A program made the position numbers and the translations under genes. This document shows, in pieces, positions 24,501-37,684 of a stretch of 64,000 nt of DNA (position 1 is the first letter of the stretch; each line of letters opens with the position of its first letter). Where the stretch lies: contig CAJNYU010002679.1 in assembly GCA_905331475.1 (NCBI GenBank), positions 350,221 to 414,220 of the forward strand. The letters run 5' to 3'. Source of the stretch: Rotaria socialis (Eukaryota; Rotifera; Eurotatoria; Philodinida; Philodinidae). The notes beneath the pieces were generated by a model. It was given only the letters and a program-made list of their open reading frames with translations, did no database searches and was not told the DNA's origin.

Positions 24501-27500
24501 TGAAGTTTTTCCATCTCTTGATTTACAAGTGAATATTTTATATAAGTAGTAAATATTTGCAACATAACATTTACAATCAGTTCAATTCATTGTTGCCCCA
24601 TCGTTGCTATCAAATATATTGACATTGAAAACCTGAATCAAGGCTAATCAACAGTTGTAAAATATTATTATCGCACTGAGAAAATTCTCTTTAATTACGT
24701 TAAAGTCAATAAATTTAAACAATCAACTAGATCTGAGTGCTAGGCATTCAAAGAACTATTTTTGTGTACTCAAAAAAAGTGAGTACACTCTGGATTCGGC
24801 CAGTGTGTCCGGTCGTTAACACGATAACCTTTGAAAGCCTCATCCAATTGTCATGAAATTTTGTACACATAATGATCTCATTAATATCTCAGTCGAGTTC
24901 GAAGACGAGAAGGATCCGTCAAGAAATGGCCGAGTTATCGAAAAAATTATCAGTACTGACCAGGTCATCCCTGACGGGGAGTACAGAGATTTTTTTGAAA
25001 AAAAAAGTTTTCTTAGAATTATGCACAACATATATAAATCGACTCACTTTTTGCAGTACACAACAATCGGATGCGAATCCGATGTTTCCTCATTTACTTA
25101 AAGGAATAGTTCTAGTATTTTTCATCGATCTTTATACACTAAATTCTTTTCTTTTTTGCTTATAGCCAATACCGTGACGTACATATATTAACTCTCGTAT
25201 TCTTATGTCTTGATAGAGCTTCAATAAATCTTGAAAAAAACATCCGAGCTGATCGATATGTTTTGTTATCATATTATGATGAGTCTCTTTTACTTTATTC
25301 TTGTCACTGATACGTAAAATTTACTTCGTGCACTTCTTATTTCAATAAATAAATAAATAAATATTTGAGTTGTATTTTATTTCAACATTTACTGATTTTA
25401 TGTTTTAGGTTGTTGTCGATTGTCCAAGTACAGGCATAGAACAAACGTTTCCGTGCAATAATTGGCTAGCCAACGACAAAGGTGATAAACTTATCGAACG
25501 TGAATTAAGAGAAGATCCTTCACTACGTAAAGTTCGTCCGCCAAGTAAATTACAAACTACTGTTTCATATATATTTTCATATCAAAATTAATCAATTTTA
25601 TTATTATTGTAGCCATTCCATGGTACATATGGGTATATACAAGCGATATTAAAGGAGCAGGCACCGATGCTCATGTACATCTTGTACTTTATGGTCACAA
25701 CGGCAAATCTGATGATATAAAATTAAAAAGTGAATCCGATGTATTTGAAGCTGGCCAATGTAATGAATTTAAAGTTGATATAGCCGATGTTGGTACACCA
25801 TTCAAATTACGTGTTAGTCATGACAATAAAAAATTATTTGCACCGTGGCATCTCGATCGAGTACGACAGACACAATATGAATAAAGGAAAATTTTCGATT
25901 TTTAACTTTTGAGCATATTTAGATTGAAATGGAAAATCTTAAGACAAAGAAACGATATATTTTCACTTGTGGAAGATGGCTATCAAAGACAGATGAGGAT
26001 AAACAAATTATACGAGAATTGCCAGCTGAAGGTCCAGGAATATCAAAACCTTTGCCTGTTGTTAAATATACGGTTGATGTATATACGGCAGATAAACGTA
26101 ACGCTGGAACAGATGCAAACGTTTTTATCAATATTTTTGGTGAATGTGGTGATACAGGAGGTTAGCATTGCGATATAAATTTAATCGTTTACAAGTTTTC
26201 TCTTTAAAATAAATATCTTCTTTTTCTAGAACGTCCATTAGAATATTCGGCAAGAAAAGGAAATAAATTCGAAAGCAATCAAGTAAATATGATCGTGAGA
26301 ATATTTCAGAAAAACAAAATTGGCGATTGCATTTTTTAGATGGATAGCTTTGTTGTCGAAGCTGTTTCATTGAAACACATACGAAAAATTCGCATTGGCC
26401 ATGATGGAACAGGTTAGTTTATCGGTTAAAATATTCTTTTTATTCTTATTCGTTTACATTTAAAACAGGTCCCGGTGCTGGATGGTTCCTAGATAAAGTA
26501 GTCGTGCGTCCAGAAGATAAACGTTATGAACAAGCAACATTTACTTGCAATAGGTGCAGGAACAAAACGAAACCTATGATTCATGAAAATGATAGTATTT
26601 TCTTTTTAGATGGCTCGCTGAAGATGAAGATGATGGACAAATCGTTCGAGAATTAACTCTTCAAAGTGCTGCTCAATATTTAAATAAAACAACATATAAT
26701 GTCAGAATAAAAACTGGCGATATTTTTCAAGCTGGAACTGATGCTGATGCTTACTTGAAAATTTTCGGTGATAAAGGTGATACAGATAAAATTCATTTGA
26801 GAAATTCCGATAATACATCAAATAAGTTTGAACGCGCACGCGTCGATCATTTTACATATGAATTTGATGATCTCGGCAAAGTTAGTAGTTCGCTGTTTGT
26901 TTCGAAAGAAAATTAATTCTACAATATTATTTAGATTCAACATATAATCATTGGGCACAATGGGAAAAATGTTGGATCAGGTTGGTTTCTTGATTGGGTA
27001 GAAATCGATATCCCGATGCGAGGAGAAATGTATAGGTAAGATTTGCAACGTCATCGATATTGCTTTATAGCTATACTTATTATAATACTAACATTTAATT
27101 GGCAGTTACGAACTCGATAAGAATAATATGTTCTATTTTCAGACGTTTGATGACGTGGAATATTTTCGAAGAACGTGAGAATGACCTATGAACAATGAAG
27201 ATATACTTTATAAGATAGATTCTTTGATATTTTGGTTAGCATAACGATACACCAGAAGGAAAATTGTATAGATGATTGTGAGAAATTTTTAAAAGGAGTT
27301 GCTTTCGTCTATTTTATGAGATCGTTTTGAAAGATTGCAATTAACAGTGCCTGTTTATATCATCATTTTTTAAATTTCAATTCTACATGTTACTTTCTTC
27401 AATAGATTTGTCTGTAACCGTTGGTTAGATAAATCCGAAGGCGATGGTAAAATTGAACTTGATTTAGTACCATCAGATGTCATCCAAAAAACTAGTGGTA

Positions 27501-30500
27501 ACTACTTGAATTTCATTAACAACTTTAAATAAAAGAAAGTACTCGGCATGTTCCTTTTTATTCTTCGAAGTTATTCCATACGAAATAACTGTTTTTACTG
27601 GTGATAAAGCTAATGCTGGTACAGATGCCAAAGTATTTCTACAAATGTATGGTCTAAATGGTAAAACAGAAGAAATTGTTTTGAAAAATAAATCAGATAC
27701 ATTCGAACGAAAAGCGGTAAACACTTTTTTTGACATTTAGAGAGCAAAAAAACACAACCAATTTGTTTCTTATATATACATTGTAGGTAGATAAATTTAA
27801 AATCGAAGCTCCCGATATAGGACAAATACAAAAAATTCGAATTGGCCATAATTCAGAAAAATTAGGTTCAGGATGGTATCTTGAAAAAGTAATTTTTTTA
27901 TTTCATTGATGTATTTTTGTATTCGATGGAAATTATCTTTCAGTTACTTATTCAACGACATCTCGATGATAAATCTGATAAACAAAAACGAGGTTAAATA
28001 TTATAATGGCGATTTGTTTGGCTAATTAGTTGAAATGTTTCTAGGATTTAAATCTGGCCGATCGCTTCGTCTCAGTCAGATCAGTGCGACTGATCCGAGT
28101 GTTGAAGAATATTGGTTTGTTTGTCAAAAATGGTTCGATAAAAGTTCGGGTGATAAAGCAACAGTTCGAGAATTATTGCCAACTGATGAAAATGGAAATG
28201 TATTAAGCGATCGAAATGGTACGATGTGAAATTTCTTGTAGAGTTAAAAGTAATAAAAAGTGAGTTTTGTTTTTCAGAAGTAGCTTACGTCGCACACATA
28301 TTTACTGGTAACAAGTCTAACGCTGGTACTGATGCAAATGTTTTTCTAACGGTTTATGGCGAATCGGAAGACTCAGGTAGAACATGAAGTTGGCAATAAG
28401 ATTTCATCGAAATTCTTTTTTTCTAAATAGGTGAACGTGAATTGGCACATCCGATAAGCAAACATAGGAATAAATTTGAAAAAAATCAAGTTCGTTTTAA
28501 TTTTTTTTCTTTCTATTAACTGTTATTTTCCTTTGAATTTATTTTAGGAAGATATTTTCGAGATCAAAGCTGCATCATTGGGCAAATTAAGAAAAATAAA
28601 AATACGGCATGACAATTCAAATGTATGATTAATAAGTGATGAGTGAATTTCATGAGGTTCTAGAATTCTAATGATCGAAAGAAAAAGATTTGATTTATAA
28701 AATATGATGAATAGGTCGAGATTGGAATATTATTTTGATATGAAAATTAGTTATCGATAAAAAAAAATAAATGGCGAAGATCAGTTGATAGATGTGTAAA
28801 GCAAGAAACTGTGAAGTTTCACGAGAAATTTTGATTTGCGTTCGTTTTTCAAAACATAAACATTAGTTCAATTTTTTTTCTAGCTTGGCGCCGCCTGGTA
28901 TCTTGATCGCGTAGAAATTTTCGATCCAGAAACAGATCAATCGTAAGTTTTAATATTAAAAATCATAAGGCAACATTTTTTTGGTATTTAAAAGATACCT
29001 TTTCATTTGTCAAAAATGGTTGGCTGATGATATGGACGACCGGGTGATATGCCGTGAAATTCCTGCGATGGATAATAAAGCACTGCGTTTAGCAACTGCA
29101 CGTGGAAGTGCCTCTGGATCATCGATGGATTACGGTTTAGAAATGAAAAGTAAGTAATTTTTTTCTTCAAAAAATTTCTTCGATAAATCATCGAAAAGCA
29201 TAAATCATAACTGTAACCTCTCTCACTTTGGCTATCTTCTTCTCTGCAGTACTCATCCATCGTGGTTCATACAATTAACACGTATCATCGAGCTTTTTTA
29301 TTGTTTTTTTTATTTGTTGCTGCGGATTGATATATATATATACATAATTATCGTCTGCAATTGTTGGAATTGCGAAAACAGTACTTTTTCTTTCATCTTG
29401 CTTTTCTTAGCATTTATGTTTCATTGCATGTTTTGTTGGTCCCCGTTTAAAATAGAGCTCCACCTTGTGATTTTGAAATCTCATCGTTTTCCTATCTCTA
29501 CTTGTGTAAACTTCATTTTAATTAATTTTTCTTCTCTAATGACAGATATAGCGACTACCTATAAAATTAATGTCATTACAAGCAATGAACGAGGTTCTGG
29601 TACAGATGCTAATGTTTATATTATTATATTCGGTAAAAACAATGATACAGGTAGAATTGACATACTGATTGAAATCAAAATAAATAATTATTATTTTAAT
29701 AACAGGCAAAGTTCCATTGGCAATATCAAAAACGCATAAAGATCCATTTGAACGAGGCCATACCGATTTATTCGAAATCGAAGCCATGGATATTGGCGAA
29801 CCAAAAAAGATCAAGTATAGATAACTGTCTCAAAAAGAGCAATGAAATGAAATGAAATAATTTTCATTTTTGTTTCTGTTTAGAATTGGCCATGATGATG
29901 CAGGTATGCTATCGGATTGGTTGTTAGAACGCGTCGAAATCGATGTACCAAAAATGGGTCGCACATGGGTATTTCCTTGTGGAAAATGGTTAAGTACATC
30001 GAAAGGAGATTGCCAATTAGAACTTGAACTTTATCCAAAAGCTATGGCAACTGAAGTGTATACACCACGTAAGAAACATCAATCCAACAAATAACTTGAT
30101 TGTTGAAAATATTTTCTTTCCGATAGATGTTCCATATGAAATAAAAGTTGTTACATCGAAAGTTTCTGGTGCCGGAACAGATGCTAACATTTTTGTTGAA
30201 ATATATGGTACAGATAAAACAACTGGTGAAGTAATGTTATGCAATAAAAAAGAACGAAAAGGCAAATTTCAGACAGGCTCAGTAGATACATTTGTACTTG
30301 AACTGGAAGATGTTGGCCAATTTATTGAAAAGATTCGTATTGGACATGATAATACTGGCTGGGGTAAACAAAGAAATAGAAAATAATATTTAACTTATTT
30401 GTTGATGAAAATAGGTGCAGCATGGCATTTGGATCGCGTTGAAATTCGTCGATTGGATAAAAATAAAAAATCGAAAACATTTATATTTCCATGTGATCGT

Positions 30501-33500
30501 TGGTTTGCTAAAGATGAAGATGATCATAGTATTGTACGTGAACTTGTTCCAGAGAAAATTCTTGAGGAAGAAGTTGGTAAAGGTGGAAAGTTAAAAGTTC
30601 GAGAAAACGAAGTTCAAAATCGACTTGAAAGTATGAAAAGAAATCTTAAATTTATCGCTCAAAAACAAAAGCATAAATCTCCTTTCTTTCTTTTAGTGAA
30701 AAGATATACAATTGATGTTTATACAGGAGATAAAATGGGTTGTGGGACAGATGCGAATGTGTTTTGTACAATCTATGGCGATAGAGGTGATACAGGCGAA
30801 CGTGAATTAGCAAGTTCCGAGACTCATATGAATAAATTTGAAAAAAAACAAATGGATAGATTTAAAATTGAATCTGCTGATTTAGGAATAATTTATAAAC
30901 TTAAAATACGACATGATAATTCTGGTCCATTTGCTGATTGGCTATTAGCTAAGGTTGAAGTTAAAGATGATATCAAAACCTATGTATTTCATTGTGAACG
31001 ATGGTTGGCTAAAGGAAAAGATACCAAACTTGAACAAACACTCTATGAAAAAGTATTGTCAAAAACGTTTTACTTATTTTCTATGACTATGATCAATTTT
31101 GTTTTGTTTCTACTATTAAGGATTACCAGGGTTCCATGAGTAGTCTAGGATCTATTCCTCGTTCTGTCACTGGCTCAAAATTAAGTTTAGCATCGAGCGA
31201 GACCGATAGTAAAGCCGATCGATTTCGTCTCGGTCAACGTAAAAATATCATGTCGAGTATAGCCGAAGAAACTCGAGATCCAACTGAAGAAGGCATTCCT
31301 TACACAGTAAAAGTTAAAACCGGAGACAAATCAGATGCTGGTACATCAGCACATGCACATATACGTTTAGTTGGTCGTAAAGGTCGACAAACACGTTTGG
31401 TACCATTAGAATTAATGCAAAAACGACGTTTTGAACGCGGCAAAGTCGAAACATTCTCATTGCAAGAACCAGATATTGGAGATTTAGATGCCGTGGAAAT
31501 TGAGCACGATGGCGAAACAGAGGCTGATAGTTGGTTTCTCGAAGATGTTACTGTTGAAATGCCAACAAAAGGACGAGCATTTTACTTTCCATGTCATGAG
31601 TGGCTATCAAAAGAAAAAGGCGACGGACGAACTAAACGAACGCTTAAAGTGCAAGATTCCAATAAATCGACGTTTCGTCCTTGTAAGATTGTTGTGTGTT
31701 TACCTATCGAAGAACTTGCATATTTTCATGAGGGAAATATATTTTATGCATACCACTTTTGTCTATTAGAAACCTAAAAAAATAGGGTCGAAACTAAATT
31801 CCAGCACAACCAAAAATAATGATTCAGGGAAGAACAGAAGAATGAAATCTATCACAAAACACTCATGAGATCTACTCTAATCCTATTGACGTCTTAACGA
31901 CATTGCTCATGCATGCATATTGATTTTTCTTGTTTTGTTTTCGTTTCTAGTGATTCCATATGAAACAACTATTTATACTGGAGATGTTGAAAATGCTGGT
32001 TGTGATTGTGATGTTAGTTTGAAATTATTCGGCACAACAGGCTCATCATCTGAACATGTTATATCCAAAGACGAAGGACTTTTCGAACGAGGAGCGATTA
32101 ATCCATTTAGATTTGAATTGGATGATGTTGGTAAACCAATTAAATTACGTGTAAAAATTATCCCACAGCATAAAAAGGGTCGACATAAATGGTATTTAGA
32201 AAAAATCGAACTTGTTAAACATACACAACATAATGAAAGACAAGAATCGTACTTTTTTGGTCTTAATGACTGGATCTCACGTGAAACAGATTTTTGTCAA
32301 GATCTAGCATTAACTAAAGGCGGAAAAGCCCTAATAAAACACACAACGTATCGTGTAACAACTAAAACTAGTGATATGAACGGTGCAAGTTCTGATTCAG
32401 ATATTTCTATTGTTATCTTCGGTAAAGAAAAAAACCCATTTTCTAGTTTAATATAACGACGTTTTGTCTTTCGAATTTCCTTTTGATTAGGTCAATTTGG
32501 TGATAGTGGAGAATTGAAACTAGACGATTCGTCAACGCACCGAAATAAATTTGAACGTAATAATGAAGATGTATTTAAATTTCCAAATATTTTAAGCTTG
32601 GGAGCGCTAACAAAAGTACGTGTAACGAATCATGAATCATCATTGTTCAAAAAGGCGTGGCATTTGGAATATGTTCAAGTTGATGATGAACAAACAGGCC
32701 AATCCTTTATGTTTCCATGTAATAAATGGTTATCATCTTCCGAAGATGATAAGCAAACTGTTCGTGAAATAAAATGTGATAGCGATTCATCGGACTCCGT
32801 TCGACGAGAATCATTAACACCAGGTGGAAAAGTTCCATATGAAATTGAAGTTGTTACTTCAGACAAAACAAACGCTGGAACAACACAGCATGGCTGGATT
32901 ATTCTTGAAGGAAACAAAAAGAGGTCAGATAGATTCCCTATGAAAAATACACCACAGAAGAAAATTTTACGACGGTAAGATATTTTTCATTTCACATTTA
33001 TCTCTTCATCATATTATATATGTGTATAGTGGACAAACGGATGTGTTTACATTCACATCACGACCATTGGGTGAACTACGTCGTATAATTTTGGGTCATC
33101 AAGAACGACCTGAATATCAACTTCCATCTTATGAAGGTCGTGAAGCTCAATGGCATGTTGCACATATTACCATTACCGATCCTTCAACAGGCACCAAGTG
33201 AGAGATTTATTATTCGTGATAGTTTTGTTTTCTTTATTCTTTCTTTATATCTTTCTAGATATGAATTTCCCATACGAAAATGGCTTGATATTAATAATGA
33301 TGGTGACGCATTTCAATGTGCTGATAAGCAAGAAGATGCAGTAACACAACAACGCCATCGTGAATCCATTAAATATAAAGTCACTGTTTATACAGGTGAT
33401 GTAGATAATGCGGGTACGGATGCGAATGTCTCAATTATTATCTATGGTACTCTTGGTGACACGGGCCCTCGGCCATTGAAACAAAAAGGTCGAAATTTAT

Positions 33501-33786
33501 TTGAACGTGGTCAAATTGACGACTTTTTTATTGAGACTTTAGATTTAGGTAAGAAACAGTGTTTCGATTGATTTCAAAAAACGAATATTTATTTATAACA
33601 GGTGCCTTGAATAAATTACACATCGAACACGATAATGCTAACTTCTTCGCCGAATGGTTTCTTGAGAAAGTTGAAGTGACTAATACGGAAACAGGAGAAA
33701 CAATTTCATTTCCGTGTAAACGATGGCTCAGTAAAAAACACGATGATCGCCAAATTCAACGAGATCTATTACCTATGGAGGCTTGA
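21545..33786 (+). CDS. LOXHD1: LOXHD1-like protein with 17 PLAT (LH2) domains
   Basis: A 39-exon model of 2497 aa: 21545-21785, 21844-21882, 21932-22332, 22388-22592, 22657-22913, 22983-23115, 23180-23324, 23384-23628, 23829-24073, 25409-25544, 25613-25860, 25923-26160, 26230-26282, 26340-26412, 26469-26553, 26610-26880, 26935-27035, 27406-27497, 27571-27716, 27787-27888, 27944-27992, 28045-28218, 28278-28376, 28431-28489, 28548-28622, 28884-28942, 28995-29149, 29546-29650, 29706-29814, 29884-30068, 30127-30363, 30415-30630, 30697-31052, 31121-31682, 31951-32421, 32491-32974, 33030-33197, 33259-33548, 33602-33786. After about 135 low-complexity residues come 17 repeats of the pattern YxVxVxTGDxxxAGTDAxVxxxxxG ... 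FERG..D.F ... HDN.G...WxLD.V ... F.C..WL. Human LOXHD1 has 15 such domains, acts in hair-cell stereocilia and lacks enzymatic domains; a membrane/protein-targeting role here is inferred. Repeats 13-16 are more diverged. Exon 34 could begin at 31130 instead of 31121. No transmembrane segment or lipoxygenase domain is seen. Confidence 0.93.
24764..25089 (+). mobile_element. non-autonomous dispersed repeat, copy A (inside intron 9 of the LOXHD1-like gene)
   Basis: About 326 bp, closely similar over its length to the reverse complement of 37343-37684. It starts with a hairpin (GTGTACTC at 24764-24771 paired with GAGTACAC at 24781-24788), followed by the shared block TTCGGCCAGTGTGTCCGG and CCTCATCCAATTGTCATGAA. 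It ends with a second hairpin (TCGGAT / ATCCGA) before GTTTCC. It lacks about 12 bp (a GTCCG-like repeat) present in copy B. Short open frames inside it are by-products. No transposase is encoded, and I could not define target-site duplications. Its insertion helps explain the 1335-bp intron, where typical introns are 50-70 bp. Confidence 0.8.
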
Positions 33787-34233
33787 TAAACATGTGATAT
33801 TTAATTATTTTCTTTTATTATACTGATTTTGGAATTAGAATGAACATGACTAAACATAAAACTGTATTCTTTTCCGCAATAGAGAACTGTGAAAAAGAAC
33901 CGAATACAATATATGGGTGTGTGTTTGTGTGAATTTGTCTTCTGTTTTTGCTTGACGACATGCGCATCTTCTTCCTTTTTTTTGTGCTGTTGCTTTTTAA
34001 AATAAATACTGATTTTTTTTTGTTCTTCCGTGGAAACACAGATTTTATTTTTCTCAACAGGCAAAAAAGAAGTTCATTTGTGACACGATTGCTTACTCAA
34101 AGAGAATAACGAATTCGAATACTTTTTACGATTACAATATAAAAATAGAGAAGCCAAATCTAGATGCAGAAAATTCGATCAGTGCTGATTTTCGAGTACA
34201 AAGGGTTTTTCAAAGAACAGCACCTCATCAATT
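33787..34233. other. 3' flank of the LOXHD1-like gene
   Basis: T-rich 3' UTR-like DNA with an AATAAA-type signal near 34000 and no credible coding frame; it also holds the promoter of the next gene. Confidence 0.55.
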
Positions 34234-37200
34234 ATGGCGCCAATTCCATACATTCAAAAAGCAATGCGATTAATCATTGAGCAACTATATAGCGTATTCT
34301 TCTTCAGTATTTGTTCATTCGGTTCATACGGTTCAACAGAACAGCATAACACATGTATGAGTAAACCATTAACTTATCATGATGTTGAAAGACATTTTAA
34401 TTATTCATCATCAAATCTATTCTTTTTGTTCGGGATAAATATTCATCGACCATTTCTCAATGAATTTGATCAAACACATGCTGAAGCAAGCATATTTATA
34501 GTAGTTGTTTGTAAAAAGAACTCATCTAATTGTATTACACAAGGTGAATCATTACCAACTGAATATGAACTTGAGTTTAGTGTTGATGGCGTACCTTACA
34601 GTGACAAGAATTCCCAAATTGATCGTCGATGGCATCGAACAAAAGCAGCTAATTATGAATTTCTTTATGAGCCGTTTAATTCTCATTCATGGTATGATAA
34701 GCCAGGCAATGAGCAAGGCTCAGTTTGGAAAAATTTCATTATGAATAGTAAGTAGAGATATAATTTTTTACAACAGAAAAATATATTTCGTTGTTTTTTT
34801 AGTGGATTCGTATGAACAGGAAAATATTCATGCGAAATGGGTAAATTTGAAAAGATTTTTAGCGCTAAGGGCCTGCTTTCTCAGCATCATCATCAACTGA
34901 AACAGTCGATTCAATTAGTTCCGAATGTGACTGTGCGTACAGCTAGAATTTTTCTATTGACCACAAAGAGAGATACATTATGGCAGAGACTATAAGTCTT
35001 TCTTATGAGTTTTAAGTATTGAACATATGAAGTTCAAATGACATTCAATAAAATGAGCATTCGCTGTTGGATATAATCTGGCATGAATCGTCGGAGAAAT
35101 CGTTTTTTTCATTTTCTTAAAAATAATTTTCTAAATCACATTTGAAAGATACAAGCTGTAAATCAGACCCTATCCAACAGGTTACACTCAAAACATAGCA
35201 ATCACTTATGCCCTGATGATTTAAACGTTCTACGGGCTCACGTTGCATATTGTCAGATTTCAAATCTGACTGAATTGTTCGAAGTTAAATCAAAAAAAAA
35301 TGATCGACGCTACATAGTTCTGTACGATTAGGTCGAATTCGATGTAAAACTTAGTGATGCCGGAATGCAATTTATTGAAGGTCAACAACTGTATAACAAT
35401 GTTGTTGTTCAACAATTTAAATTATGTATGAAATAATATTTTTATTCAAATTTATTCAATAGATAAAATCATATTTAGATTTTTTTATATCAACTTTTCA
35501 ATGTTTACAACCACCGTTCATTTATTTTGATGGTCTAATTTCAAAGAAAACTTATCTTTCAGCTTTTCATTTGCAATTAATGTCAGATAAATGTCATTTA
35601 TATAAGTATACATGTTATTTGAATATGAAAAGAATTAGTACAAATAAATCAACAGAAATAACATTTCATGAAAGTAACACGATAAACATTAGTATAAATA
35701 GTCCACTGCTATATTCTCAACGAATTTCAAGTGAACAAGATGTAAAACCTTCGAATTTTATCAATCGTATTTATGAAAGCGTAAATAAAATTTAAAATTA
35801 AGAAAAAATTCACATGACATATTTAGGTGACTATTGAAACTAGTGTTTCATTATCTCATAATCAGTTCTATCTTGATGCTAAATGTATCAATAAAAATTT
35901 GGTAACATCAAGACAATTCCTGTTATGCACACAAGATTATGTCAAATATGACACTTCAATAGCAAGATTTCGTATCGATATTATTCTATGCAAATTTACA
36001 GCGGCATATCCTGACCGATGTAGCTATTCTCTTTACGAGTAATTCATTGATTTTATAATAAATATGAATTGATTTTTCCTCAATTTTCATTTCAGATATA
36101 TATTAGATGAATATTTACGTTTATTTATACCGATTGAAGGCGACAATATCACATTTATTGGATTTATACGTCTTGATAATGGATCATCCAGCAATGAATG
36201 GTAAACTTACATTTTAACAAAATAAAAAATTCATTAAAATTATACTTGGATATCGTTGCCGGAGAATTTTCGGACGTTTCAAAAAGTTGAAATTCATTTC
36301 TCTCAAAGACATTCAGGCATCGGAGCAGTTAAAAATAATTCTACTTCATTCGATCGCAGTTCACTTAGCGATATAAACGAAAATAGCAGATGGTCGAAAC
36401 ACTTCTCTCTATTCACACTATCAATTAGATATTCTGTACCATTTTTAATGTGAAAAATATCAAAATGATGTAAAAATTTTCTTTTTTTTCTAACGATAAG
36501 ATTCAGTTGCGTTGAAGTTCTATGGGGATTGTTAAAATTTGTAAGATAGTCAACTTTGAGTCAGCGATACACGAGGATTATTTCTCATCTAATTCATATA
36601 CACAGAGGATTTCGTTGTTTGTTTTATCATGCATTATCCGAGAAAATCTCATAGTGATACTCTTTTAAATGAAAATATACGCTATCAAAACTAAACTTAT
36701 TCTTATTTGAATTAGGAGAAATCATCTTAAAGAAAGCTACGATAAGATATATGCAAACGAACTACAAAATACGTACGATTATATGATTGAGATTAAATCG
36801 AAAGTTAATAGTGAAAATTCAATTATTCGTTCTTATCAAATTATAACTGATCAAATTCATGTCTGCCATCTTATATGTCGAACTAATTGTGTTCAAAAAT
36901 CACCAGATCATACAGATTACTTTGTATCAAAGTCAACTGTAGAATTAATATTACTTTGCTTTCAATGTAGTTTTACTAAAACTTACAACAGTCTAAATCA
37001 CTCGATTCTTTATTTTTTTTCAAAATTATCACGTGATTCTGCATTACTCCGAATTCAAATTACTGAAGAACTTCAACATGTATCCGTGAATTGTTATGAT
37101 GCTCAAAATAAACAATATTCAATCGAAGGAAAATTTCATTTCAGAAATCAAACCAATAATAGTCAAGAATTTTTTTGTTTAATCAATCCGACAATTATCT

Positions 37201-37316
37201 ATCCGTATCATGAAGACATTATACTTGAATGTAATCATTCTTATACACGTTCAGATATTATTATTTGGGCGATAACACAATTAAGTAAGTATGAAGACCA
37301 AATAAGTCTCCTATAG
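34234..37316 (+). CDS. unrecognised, probably secreted protein of about 593 aa
   Basis: Seven exons join in frame: 34234-34747, 34803-34840, 35332-35425, 35563-35780, 35827-36038, 36096-36200, 36716-37316. Start may be 34234 or the in-frame ATG at 34264; the second puts the hydrophobic run YSVFFFSICSFGSYG close to the N-terminus as a signal peptide. The mature part has many cysteines, several N-glycosylation sequons and alternating hydrophobic/polar strands, suggesting an extracellular beta-rich protein. No C-terminal membrane anchor is visible, and I recognise no domain. Introns 2 and 6 are about 500 bp, much longer than neighbours, and their borders are the least certain. It lies head-to-tail with the PLAT-repeat gene. 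Confidence 0.6.
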
Positions 37317-37342
37317 CAATCAAAGTTAAAGTAAAATAAATG

Positions 37343-37684
37343 TGGAAACTTCGGATTTCATCCGAAAGTTATGTGTACTGCAAAAACTGAGTCGATTTAT
37401 ATGTGTTTTGAATAATTCTGAGAAAAAAAATGTTTTTTTGAAAAAATCCCTGTACCCCCCCTCAGGGATGGTCTGGTTAATAATGACAACTTTTTCGATA
37501 ACTCAGCCATTTCTTCACAGATTGCTTTCATCTTCGAACTCGACTGAGATATTGATGAGATCATTCTGTGTACAAAATTTCATGACAATTGGATGAGGCT
37601 TTCAAAAGTTATCGTGTTAACGGCCGGACGGACGACCGGACACACTGACCGAATCTAGAGTGTACTCATTTTTTTGGAGTACAC
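37343..37684 (-). mobile_element. non-autonomous dispersed repeat, copy B (inverted relative to copy A)
   Basis: About 342 bp on the minus strand, matching copy A at 24764-25089 apart from scattered substitutions and about 12 extra bases in a GGACGGACGACCGG block. The hairpin arms GTGTACTC (37660-37667) and GAGTACAC (37677-37684) sit at one end. At the other end the TCGGAT/ATCCGA arms are intact although the loop differs from copy A. It lies just after the stop codon of the unrecognised secreted gene, so it may be in its 3' UTR. No coding capacity for transposition. Confidence 0.8.

Noticed and set aside
24840..25165. Open frames inside repeat copy A (and the related frame in copy B)
   Set aside because: They are by-products of the repeat; the frame is disrupted between copies, and no transposition protein is recognisable.
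36256..36453. Possible coding exon in the sixth intron of the unrecognised secreted gene
   Set aside because: It starts with a non-ATG codon, and including it gives no matching splice phases; the 36200/36716 junction is in phase.
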